DNA of 64,000 bases from Kryptolebias marmoratus (Eukaryota; Chordata; Actinopteri; Cyprinodontiformes; Rivulidae): NCBI RefSeq assembly GCF_001649575.2, contig NC_051431.1, positions 18,453,940 to 18,517,939 on the forward strand, in the 5' to 3' direction. The notes beneath the pieces were generated by a model, which worked only from the letters and a program-made list of their open reading frames with translations, was not told where the DNA came from and did no database searches. A program made the translations under genes and the position numbers. How positions within the stretch are numbered: the stretch's first letter is position 1; every line of letters begins with the position of its first letter. Shown in pieces: positions 11,155 to 21,656 of the stretch.

Positions 11155-11390
11155 AGCTCATGTCTGGGTTCAAAGCTCTTGGATAGTTTGGGCGTCTCAA
11201 TGTGTAGCTGGAGGGTTCTCCATTAGCCTTCCTTACACAGTCCAAGGACGTGCATTTTAAGCTGTTCAGGGACTGTGATATGGCCTTGGGTATGAGTGTG
11301 AGTCTGTATGCTTTTCTGTCTGTCAGCCTAGTAATGAACTGGCAATCTATCCAAGCTGGAACTTGTTCAATGGCAGCTACCTTTCAGTTT
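11155..11390 (+). mobile_element. Old V-SINE-type SINE copy
   Basis: A tRNA-derived SINE with the V-SINE body, recognisable by order rather than identity: GTCTGGGTTCAAAG (B-box-like, 11162), ACAGTCCAAGGACGTGCA (11236), GTATGAGTGTGAGTCTGTATG (11290), and TAATGAACTGGCAATCTATCC (11333), matching the word usually read as 'tgatggactggcgacctgtcc'. It is far more diverged than the copies at 43.6 and 50.0 kb. Confidence 0.55.
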
Positions 11391-12533
11391 GAAATAGAAA
11401 ATAACCGCCGGTCGCCTGATTTAAGTCCATTGTTTTAACTACTGAATCCATCTATCTTTAAGCAGAACTGTTGTGGCTCAATAACAAGGTCACCTCACTT
11501 ACTCCTTTCTGTCTGTCAGAATTATAGTGAAAAGCAGCACTGATTGGTAGCCTTGATGGGGAGATAAACCCCTCACTCACATACACATATGGTTCTGTAA
11601 AATGCAAAGAATGAAGTTCACCTAATGTATTTCTTAGAAAACACGGGCCAATTTTTTTTTTTTTTATTTAAAAATGCTTTTTTGGCATTTGATAATTTAA
11701 ACTGAACATTTTGGACAGACATGCATATGACTACTCTTCCAAATGTTGTTTTTTTTCAAACCGTTCAAATGTATGTCTTAGTGATATCGTTCTTTATTTG
11801 TTTTTTGTTTTTATTTTAAATCTCAAGACACATTACAAACACCATACTTCCCTTTGCAAAAAAAACAACAAAAAAAAAGCCAAAAACAAAGAACCCACCT
11901 AATTGACAGAATTTAGAGCATGTCCCCAGAGTAAATGTGTTTGTGTGTATTTTCTTATTATGCAGGTGTTCCGAAATGAGAATGTCATTTCTGTGCAATA
12001 TTTGTAACAGACTAAGAGTAAATTTCTGTGTGTATGTGTGCATACACTCATCTCTGGAAGGAGCAAAAAGCAGGTCATAATCCTGGCTGTCAGTCCTTGT
12101 TTTTCTGTTTTTTTTGCCCATGAAAAATTTACACCAATTATGCTGAGACCTCATCAACTATTTACAGCAAACCTGTGCACACCTCAGACCGAATGACTGC
12201 AAATACTAAGTGAATGGTTATACTAAATTGTCCAAATGAACTATAATTTTGTCATAATTAATGTTCGAATGGCGTATAATGAAGAACTAATGGGAACATG
12301 TTTTCTGACTCCTGCCTACTGCAGGTTTTTTGTCTTGGTTCTTAATAGTGTGAATGTTGAATAGTGTGCTATGACTTTCATTATGAGTAACTTTTATGCA
12401 TTTAAAATTATTTGACTTTCTTTACAACACAATTCTATCTTAAAATATATTGCATTCTCTTAATTTCTTTCAAGAAGCATTCCTCTAAAATCTACTTCAG
12501 CATGCTGGCTCTATTTTTGTTATCTTCTACTCT
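11391..12533. other. Non-coding stretch, nothing recognised
   Basis: Homopolymer T near 11651-11664 and A-rich runs near 11858-11890. Open frames here are K/N- or F-rich and not credible. Confidence 0.5.
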
Positions 12534-12897
12534 ATTTTGTATATAGCTACTGTCTTGCTAATTTTAGCTTTTATATACAATTTTGCTCATTTTAGCTTTC
12601 AGCTATAGTTTGGCCAATTTTAGCAACTACTTTGAAAATTGTAGCTTTTAGCTATGTTTTTTTTAAGTTTAGCTTTTAACGTTACTAACTGTACCTTTTA
12701 GCTTCTATTTTGTTAAATACAGCTTTAAGCTACTGTTTGTTAATTTTAGCATTTAGCTACAGTTTCGCTAACAATATCTTTTAGCTAAGTTTTTGCTAAT
12801 TTGAGCTTCTAGCTATGTGTTTGCGAATTTTATCTTTTAGCTATGGTTTTTACCAATTTTAGCTTTTTCCTTCAGTTTTGCTTATTCAAGTTTTTAG
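12534..12897. repeat. Degenerate minisatellite, ~29-bp unit based on AGCTA...TTTTAGC
   Basis: About a dozen imperfect tandem units, each opening with AGCTA and containing a T-rich centre, GCTAATTTTAGC and a TTT end. The clearest are consecutive from about 12724 to 12865. Unit length varies from roughly 26 to 31 bp, with many point changes, so the array is old. A stretch of similar composition in reverse orientation closes the window at 63772-63990. Confidence 0.8.
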
Positions 12898-13489
12898 CAG
12901 AACCAGACCAGAAATTTACATAAAAGCATATAAGTCAGAGAAATTTGATTTACAACAGTTTCAGTCAAAGTCAGACTGTTGTTGTTGGGTTTTTTTTTCA
13001 ACCGAGAGACACAAATACAGTAAAGTGTAAAACACATGAAAGTCCTCAAGCTGTCCAATTATCACTCAGCACAGTACTAGTTTGTAAAGATGATTGTTTT
13101 GGTCTGTGATGTAAGAGATTAACTGGGAAAAAAAGCCCAATACTGACATTCTGACAGGAGGTCTTTGCCACCTACTGTACTGAAATCTGACATTGATCAA
13201 TAAATAATTTTCCTTTACAACTGGTGTACTGTAACAAGGAAAGAAGTCCATGGCCAAACCCTGACAGTTCCTGGTTTGTTTCAGAACCAATTTCTTTTCT
13301 TTTAGTTTGGGCTCACAGTTCTGGACTTCATCTAGACTTTGGTAAAACTGAAGCAACTCTTAATAGTGTGAAATTCTATCCTGCTTGACTTGTGGAAAGC
13401 CTTTTTTTCCTGAGTGTTAGATGTTGGTCAATTCAATAAGCTCTGTCAGTTTTATTTTTTTGCACACAGGGTCACTTATCATGTTTGCC
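12898..13489. other. Non-coding stretch, nothing recognised
   Basis: The minus frame at 13066-13356 has no family resemblance I can name and lacks splice or promoter context. Confidence 0.5.
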
Positions 13490-13625
13490 AGTCCATCTTT
13501 CCATTTTTTTTAACCTGCCTGATGCTCAGGTTCACAGGAAGCTGGTGCCTGTCTCCAGCACTGAAAGGTTACGGGCAGGGAACACCCAGGGCAGGACACC
13601 AGGACACCAGGTCACAAGTCATGTC
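13490..13625 (-). mobile_element. V-SINE 3' fragment
   Basis: The reverse complement of the V-SINE 3' half is readable: CCATTTTTTTTAACCTGC, then GGTTCACAGGAAGCTGGTGCC (13529), CTGTCTCCAGCACTG (13548), and GAACACCCAGGGCAGGACACC (13580). It matches the same segments of the copy at 50007-50364. The tRNA-related half is missing, the usual 5' truncation. Confidence 0.75.
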
Positions 13626-16600
13626 CAGCACCTCTTCAACCCTCTTTACAACTTAGCTAATCTTATTCAGTGTTTAGTTTGTGATCATTTTTAAAGGAAG
13701 GGGAAGAATGAAAGTAGTGGTTTCTTCTTTAAAACACATTTTTTCCCTTCTAAAAGCTGCACAAAAGAAGCATTTTATATAACTAATCTGTTTAAACTAA
13801 ATGAAAGGTCTAGTATTGTGCGATAAGTCGTAGATGTCCAAAGAATGTGTCTTTCAAGTGTCAGCTGAAAGAAATCTCAGACTCACGAGACTGTCATTTT
13901 TTGGAAGCTCTATTTTATTTTTTTATTATTATTATTCTTGCCCACCAATGCTGTTTAGAGTCACTGCTGACCGAAATGTCCAAACTCCTTTCAAGAGGAA
14001 TTTGGTGATTGACAAAGAAGAGCAGCCATTGGTAGCAGCTCAGCACATGCAGTTCACAACAGGGCAGCTAACACAAACATGGATGAGACATTCTGTCACT
14101 TCAAACTTTCTGCCAGGAATAATTTACATTTCCACACAGCTAAAACAGCAAAGCAGCCACTGTTTGTACCTTCCTTGGATTTAGTCAGTGTTGCTTTTAT
14201 AAATCAGAATGCTATCACTGCTCTGGTAGCTTAAAAGATGAATTTATTATAAGTGAAATGATTAAGATGAGAAGTACTTATTTGGTCATTTTGAAAATAA
14301 ATAAATAAATAAAATAAATACAAAAACAGGCAGCTAGCTAGGTATAAACTTTAAGGCACAAAAGAGAACATAAAATCATAGCAAACTACAGATATTTCTT
14401 TGTGCTACCTCTATGCTTCACAATTCTGGAACGTCTCTAAGCTTAATGGTTTTGATTTATAACCTGTAAATGTGTATCAAGCTACATTCGATGCACAAAA
14501 GGCTGATCAGTAAGCCTGTAATCAGGTTATTTTCATCAAGACAAAAAAAGAAAATAATAATAATGCCCATTTTTCAAAAAAATAACCAGGTATTATTTTT
14601 CAGCTTTATTAGAATAATCATTTACTAGACACTGTCATTCTCAGTATAGTCACCAAACTCCACTTAATAAAACAATATCTTTAATAATGTTACAGAAATG
14701 ACAAAGTTCTAGAAGCTAGTATTTCACAACTCCATATGCCCGAGACATGGTTTATATACTCAAAGAAAAATAACCTTTTTTAGTTGGCTTAAATGTCACT
14801 TCAAACATTATCTTTTTTTTTAATTGGTGGCTTATTTTTGGTGAAAAAAAAATGGCTTTCATAAAAAGCTGACATCACAAAATTAAACGATTACAAAAAA
14901 AAGAGTGCTTGGTATAAGCAAAACGCAGCACGTGTTGTCTCCTACTTCACACATGCATGCCACTTTGAATCTGTGGCCACTTTGTGTCGTTGCTGGCTCA
15001 AAGGCATATCAGTGGTACATCAACTTTGACCTCCCATTGTGCAACAAAGACACATCATGCCCAGCTTTAAAGTGTTGTGTGAAAAATGCTTTTGACACAC
15101 AGCTGCACCCCAGCCGGGCAACGAGCTGTTGTACATGTCCATCTGCGGCAAACATTTTCGACAGATGGGAGACACTCTGAAGAGCCGTCGGCCATTACGT
15201 TTCCCAAAGGAGCAACAGGCTTACCTGAAATGACAAATCACTCCCATGCTCATTTCTCCTCCCCTCCCTTGCTTTTCTTCATTCTCTACAGGCTCCTGGC
15301 ACAGCAGGGGAGAGATTCAACATGACACACCACTGTAAGTGACAAAAACATCGGGTACATGAGTAAAAAAAAAAAGAAAAAGAAAACAAGGAACAGAGGA
15401 TGAACAGATGGAAGAAGAATGTGCAAGAAAACATTCAGAGTGTTTTGAGGCAGAGATTAAAGAGAAACATTATAATCAGAGGATAGCCAGTATATGTAAG
15501 ACTAGCCACAGCTTTGCAAAGAGAAATGCTTGCATGACATAGTAATAGCTGAGAAAATGATGAAAATCAATAGAGAAATAACTTAAAGACAAGAAAATGA
15601 GAAACAAAGGGATTTAAAAAAGAGAGAAAAGCCCATAACTTGGACTGATTAGGTATTTTCATGTGCACTTGATTACATGCCCCACACTGGGCAGCCGGCA
15701 ATATACAAAATGTGTTATTTCTTCAGGGGTTCTCATCAAAAGAGATCATTGGTCTAAGAGGAAATTCCCTTCCATTTCCATTGAGCTAAATTTTAAGATA
15801 AAATGAATTTCATATGAACCCACTGCAATCATAGGGAGCCGTAAAGGTGATCAAGTCCCTACAACTGCTTCTTTTAAAACTAGCTTTTTAAAGCTACACT
15901 TGGTTATTTTTATAGTATGCATGCTTGGGTTATGAAGGATTACAGTAATATCTTCTGTGAGAGTTTCTTTCAGCCATTACTGAGGCAACAGACAAAATTT
16001 GAATAGAGGATTGGATTAGTAGTCAGCATTAGAACTAAGTTGTGTGTGGGCTAACAATAAGCAAATTAATGCAAAACCTTTTCCAAGCCGAGCCATTCTT
16101 AAAGAGTTTGAGTGTGTGTGAGAGTATAATGATGCAAGAAAATGTGACAGAGAAAAAGCAACGGTTGAGAGGTGAGATGGCCAAAGTGACAGAGACAGAT
16201 AGAGATTTCAAAAGGCTACCGTTTCTTATCAGCAAAGGTCACTCAAGCAATTACGTGACACATTGATTTATATCCCCAATGGCAAACTCTACCAGCACAA
16301 CAAAAAGAAATAAAACACACAAGCACGGAAAAAACTCACACAGATAGAGACGTGGTATTAATCTGCTGCCCACTGCTAATTATTATTGTTTTCTGCAGAA
16401 GTCTTGTGGTTGGCTGAGATCACTGAGGTCTTGACCACTGGGAGACAGAGGTTTTCTGTTTTTCTTTCTTTTTGTACTCCAGTAGTTTATTTTTATATTA
16501 TAATAAAACAGTCATTTAGTTTACAGAACACTAAACATTCAGTGTTTCTATACTGATTATTCATCTATTGCAGAAAAGGCAAAGAAGCATTCACAATGGC

Positions 16601-17149
16601 CAAAAAACTGTCATTGTTTAAAGTGCATTACACATGCATTATTGGGTATTATCAGTCTGGTAAGCTTCAGTTATGCTCGGTGCATTATACACTGTACAGT
16701 AGCACAAGAATATGTGTTGGCACAAGAGTCACACTACACTCACTGCAGTCTTCACCCTAAACAGAAAGCATTGTTGCCTTGAAAATTCTACTGCTGCACC
16801 ATTCACAATGGCACAAGGAGGACACACTGTACTTATATTATAAAATACACTCAAATGGTTTAAATTTATTTAACTTTAGTACCAGTAAATAAAACTGTAC
16901 TTTCTTAGTTTAAAAAAAAATGTTTCAAAGATGCCTGCATGAACAAATTTGCTAACAAATTTCTTTCTACAGTTTTTCTTGAACTTTATTTGATGGTCTT
17001 AAGTGACAAATGAGAAAGTCTGAGCGATTTTACTGGATAAAACTGCATTCAAGTGTTTGATGGTTTGATGTCAATTTTGGCACATGCTGTTGAAATTTGC
17101 ATTACATTGATCATCAAAAAAATTAGATTCAGTCATTAAACCAGGGGTC

Positions 17150-17151
<2 letters not shown>
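13626..17151. other. Largely single-copy-looking non-coding DNA
   Basis: No gene recognised. (AAAT)n occurs near 14295-14320. The less AT-rich patch at 14905-15330 has two overlapping frames without family resemblance. 15640-15870 is unbroken, balanced in composition and could be a conserved non-coding element; that is inference only. Confidence 0.5.
14295..14320. repeat. (AAAT)n microsatellite
   Basis: About six AAAT units with one interruption. Confidence 0.9.

Positions 17152-17208
<57 letters not shown>
17152..17208. repeat. (TA)n microsatellite
   Basis: About 28 uninterrupted AT/TA units. Confidence 0.97.
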
Positions 17209-17210
<2 letters not shown>

Positions 17211-18534
17211 ACTTTTATTTGCACCTCTTTCCTGCTTTTGACTCAGTTACTATTCGCATAGTAACAAACCTACAAGCTAACCCTAACAAAACTAAGTGAA
17301 AAAAGAGACTTTGGAGAATACTCTGCAGAACTTATTTTTTCCCACCCTTCTGGGGAAAGTTTTCTTCTGTGAAATCAGTTTGTGATGCAAAGAAGTCATG
17401 GATTGATAGATATTAAATATTATATTTGCATTTTTAGATAATCTTCATCTCATTAAGCGTATAAAACATATCCTTGGATTTTCACTTTTAAACATATTCA
17501 TAATAGAAGGGCCATAAAAACCATTAGTCCTTACCTCTTGGGAACAAAATATCAACACCATTTTTGTGTGTCACTAACCAACTGTTACAATGTTGTACAA
17601 AGATGAAACATTATTTATATTGTCCTTAATAACCAGTGAACCTTATTAGGGATATACCCCAAAGGTAGTTTCTTCAGTTGTGATAATGTAAGGTCATTTT
17701 CTACAGGACCTCGGCTCCATTAAAAATCTGTGTGAACACTTTGAAATGAAATGAGGGTGAAATTATGTTTACTGTCTTCAAAACCAGAACATTGAATTGC
17801 TGCAATAAGCTGCAATAATTTCTAAAACAGATGCAGTTGTACCTTCTTCTTAAGTTTAATGTGTAAAATAATGTTATATCGATGTTTGTTTCGAAAAAAA
17901 AAAATCCTTACCAACTTAAAACATGTAAACCTCCCTCAGAAAGGGCTGCAAAAGCCAAGATTCCAGCTGGGAACTAGTTTAGGTGACAATGCTAACTAAT
18001 ACACCAATGATATCTAAAGCAACTTGGATTTAAGTCCTAAACTGACTTGTTACTATACACAGTAAATCTACTGTTCTCAAACTGTGGTAAAAGCAACATT
18101 GATAGTACTTAATACCTCTTTAGTGGTACTCAAGAAATTTTGGAACTAAATTTTGATTTAGTTCTTTTTTAAATCTGTATTCACTTGTTGTGGGGCAGAA
18201 GAAGACCCAAGACCACAGTGTATGTGATGTCACTCTCTTCTGTAGAAACCATGGTTTAATAATTTGGCCAGTTTGCTTGCTTCTTTCAGATATAAAAATA
18301 AGATTGTAAACCTATGCTTCTCTTTATTATTGTCTGTCACAGTAGGTGGTACTTTGAAACTGTAGTATGGTACTCCTTATACAAAGTTTGATAACCACTG
18401 AAGTAAATGATCAACTGACTGCAACCTAAAGCAACAACAACAAAAAAAGAGTGCTAAAAGAATGTGAAAACAGTCTAAAACAGAACATGTATTCATTAAA
18501 TAAAGAAAATAACTAAATCACAATGCTAAAAAAA
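17209..18534. other. AT-rich non-coding stretch, nothing recognised
   Basis: No coding frame, RNA or known repeat identified. Confidence 0.5.
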
Positions 18535-18543
18535 CATATATAT

Positions 18544-18575
<32 letters not shown>
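18535..18575. repeat. Compound (TA)(CA)(TA) microsatellite
   Basis: ATATATATA, then about eight CA units, then about nine TA units. Confidence 0.95.
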
Positions 18576-19594
18576 TTCAGCGTGAGAAACTCAACAACCA
18601 TCTCCCCGACTTTGATACATGGGTGACACACCAATAGCTTCATTAATTGTTCCATCATTTAAATAACTCAGTCACATAACTTTTGTGCTTGACACACACT
18701 TAGTAGAGCTTAACACAGTTATTATTTGTTTACTTAAAAAAATACTGTGGGAGGATAATTATGGGCAGAAATCTTGCATAAATGAGGACTTTCAAATATG
18801 CAGGAAAAAAGAGCTACAAAGTTCAAATTAATTAACCCCTCTGTTTACACAAACTGTAGGGTTGTGAAATAATATATGGGTTACTTTTCAATGTTTTAAT
18901 TTTAGGCACTTAACAGTATTGACCTCTTCCCTTTTTTTCCTAGTTTCATCTCATGCTACATTTAAAGGCAATTGAGTGTCCTAATTGGTTTAAATTACAT
19001 ATGGAACATGATGTTCTCCAAAGAACTGGAATGCAAAAAAAGCCTTTTAAATCTGAATTACTACATTTTTTACAGTCCAATAGTCTTGGTGAAGTTTAAC
19101 TCTGGTTCAGATGTTTCTGTCATCAGCAAAAAGCAAAGTAATTGTGCTACCAGTGCAAATTTAGTACCTTACACAAATGTGGCTATACACACTTGAAACA
19201 TACACTGCAAAAAGATGCACACAAAGCTTATATTTTAGGAGACATAAATTTGTTGCTTCTTAATCTTAAAATCTAAACTAGATTTGGTGTAACATTTGAT
19301 TTTGCTTTTTCCTCTAAGTAAAAATTTCCACTCAGACACACCCAAATGCTACAAATAATTTTATTCTGAATCAACGCACATGCAAAAAAAGAGAAATTTA
19401 CAGTGGTCAGTACACCTAGAACAAAGCATGCACATTTCCCTGTACAGTTGCATTAAGGAAAATATTGCTTAGACCTATTGGGAAATCCCCCCTGAAACTG
19501 GAGAGAGATGATGTGATTGTGAAGAAAACTTTGAAGTTACATTTCCATTTGTGGGCAAACTTTACATAAGCAACTTACAAAGTTCCAAAGTATG
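18576..19594. other. AT-rich non-coding stretch, nothing recognised
   Basis: The plus frame at 18972-19196 is short and without family resemblance. Confidence 0.5.
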
Positions 19595-19880
19595 AAAATC
19601 AAAAAAGTTGCATGATCTTTCATCCCCTATTACATTTATTACAAATTTTGGGCACACTATTTGTAAAACTGTCTGAGTTTTAGACATTTTTTTGTATTTT
19701 CTAAGGTCAGCTGGTTGAGCCAATCATCTTTACTTGGGGTAACTACAAAGTTAATCAGTTATAGAAAATCTAATGATAATTTCTGAAAGTTCCATTAAAT
19801 TTTGACTAGTGGTTCATGAGATATTTTGCTAAAAGACAGAGTTGACTCTGGTAGTTAATGCCAAAGTTTTAAAAACAGAT
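19595..19880 (-). repeat. Family A dispersed repeat, copy 1
   Basis: Read on the minus strand it contains the block AGCAAAATATCTCATGAACC, then AATTTAATGGAACTTTCAG and TATAACTGATTAACTTTG, the same order as the copies at 30102, 30440 and 35735. It is preceded by CCAGAGTCAACTCTGTC, which matches the lead-in of the 30440 copy. It does not encode protein, and I see no inverted ends or promoter boxes. Confidence 0.75.
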
Positions 19881-20821
19881 CTTAAAGGATTGTGGCTATG
19901 CCTTTTTTCCCATCTGTGTCAGATTTTTATTTAATCTGAGCATCCAGGGAGCATGTGGCTTCCTAAAACGGAGCTAAGCAATCTTTTGATGAATTCCCTC
20001 TTATATAATATGCTCATTATTATTACATATGTTAGAAAAACTTCACAGGCATGAGCATATGCATGTGCAAACACAGCATTGGGGAATACCTGTGTGTATA
20101 TATACACACCAGTCACATGTTTTGTTAAACATCATTTGCTTCTCCAGGGAGCTTTGGTTTTCCAGGGCATCTGTTCTTCTCAGCATTTGATGACCAACTA
20201 TCAAAGTCACCACACACCAAATACATTGCAGCACATTTTGCATGGATGGTAATTAAATCTACATTTTGCATAGACGCGTAGCTGCAAATGGCCATTCCCA
20301 CACAACAAGGTTTCTAAGGCATTTATTCACTCACACATACTATCTCTCAGGTGACAGTGACTGTATTTTTTCATGACACAATTACCCGAGGCAGTTTTAA
20401 ATAATTACTGAGCTTTTGAATGGATTTAATTGACTCGTGGAGAGGCCACTTCACTTTCAGCTGATTCACTGGTCAAAAACAATGTGCAACTAATTAAATT
20501 TAAGCTCCAACTGCAAGTAGGTGGAAAAGCAATATGTGTCCTTACAGAGCTTGTTGCTGCATACACTCGATGAGAAAAGCACAAACATGTTGGCTGTAAA
20601 TACAGAAGGTAGCTGCATTCACAATAAAAAGAGACTTTTCCACCAAATTGCTGCAAAAATTTATTCCTGAAAATAGTTTAGTAGTGAAGCAAGTTTAGAA
20701 CCAACCCTTTTTCAGGGTTGCAAAGACAACATTTTTAAAAATGCAGATCAAACCTTTGTGGTTAAGTTATTTATTTGTATTGCTCTTTAGTATAATTTTC
20801 AAATCAGAATTAATTCTGAGT
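19881..20821. other. Non-coding stretch, possible conserved element
   Basis: Around 20390-20600 the sequence holds ATAATTACTG and CTAATTAAATTTAAG (homeodomain-type cores) within balanced, repeat-free DNA. No gene seen. Confidence 0.45.
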
Positions 20822-21656
20822 CACTATTGCACATGATAAAACCAATTTCTCAACGGGATGAATCCTGGCATTGCCATCTTGGAATCTACCTGTGCCATCA
20901 GGAAAGAAAAAAAAACCATGAATGGAATAACCTGGTCATTTAGTACATTCAGATAGTCAGTTGATCTTATTCTTTGAGCACATACTGTTGCTGAACTTAG
21001 ACCTGACCAACTGCAGCAACCCCAGATCATAGCACTGCCCCCACAGGCTTGTACAGCAGGCACTAGGTAGGTAGGTACATTTATTTATATAGCAATTTTC
21101 AGCACAGGGCGACTCAAAGTGCTAGTGACTAGACATGATGGGTGCAACTCTTCGCCTGCCTCTCTTCTTAGCCTGATGTGCCCATCACTCTGGAACAGGG
21201 TAAATCTGGACTCATCAGACCACATGACCTTCTTCCATTGCTCCAGAGTCCAATCTTTATGCTCCCTAGCAACTTGAAGCCTTTTTTTCCGGTTAGCCTC
21301 ACTGATTAGTGGTTTTCTTAAGGCTACACAGCAGTTTAGTCCCAATCCCTTGAGTTCCCTTCACATTGTGCATATGGAAATGCTCCTATTTTTTTTACTA
21401 TTAAATGTAGCCCAGATTTCTGCTGTCATTTTTCTTCTATTTGATTTCACCAAACATTTAAGTGATCGCTGATCACGATCATTCAGGCCACATTTCTTCC
21501 TTGAAGACGATAGGTATCCAAAATCCCTCCAGTTTTTAATAATGTGTTGAACAGCTGCAACATAATTGCCCATGCAGTAATTATTCAATACGAGGCTCAT
21601 ACCTATTTGCTTAGTTAAATCCAGTTGGCGACTTTTTTTTTTGGCCAGGCAGTGTA
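20822..21656 (-). mobile_element. Tc1-like transposon, C-terminally truncated and frameshifted
   Basis: The right end is a Tc1 inverted-repeat terminus (TTGGCCAGGCAGTGTA, 21641-21656) next to TA dinucleotides, the Tc1 target. Reading leftwards on the minus strand, one frame (21600-21361) has the paired DNA-binding region ending with R-K-M-T-A-E-I-W. A second (21345-21130) has KRLQVAREHKDWTLEQWKKV followed by M-W-S-D-E-S-R-F with the first catalytic Asp. A third (21063 on) has QACGGSAMIWGCCSWSGL. Close to 20860 a shifted frame shows G-R-F-Q-D-G-N-A-R-I-H, where intact copies have D-D-N: the Asp after the catalytic Asp is lost. Frameshifts separate the blocks, the region with the final catalytic acid is missing and the left inverted repeat is absent. 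A 61-bp foreign insert interrupts it at 21067-21127. It is immobile. Confidence 0.9.
21067..21127 (-). mobile_element. 61-bp LINE/SINE 3'-end insertion inside Tc1
   Basis: On the minus strand it begins CACTAGCACTTTGAGTCGCC, passes GCTATATAAATAAATG and ends in a CTAC-repeat tail, like the 3' terminus of many teleost L2-type LINEs and their SINEs. Exact ACTAG duplications flank it (21062-21066 and 21128-21132). Removing it restores the normal Tc1 codon order between S-C-L-V and V-Q-A-C-G-G, proving that it arrived after the transposon. Confidence 0.8.
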
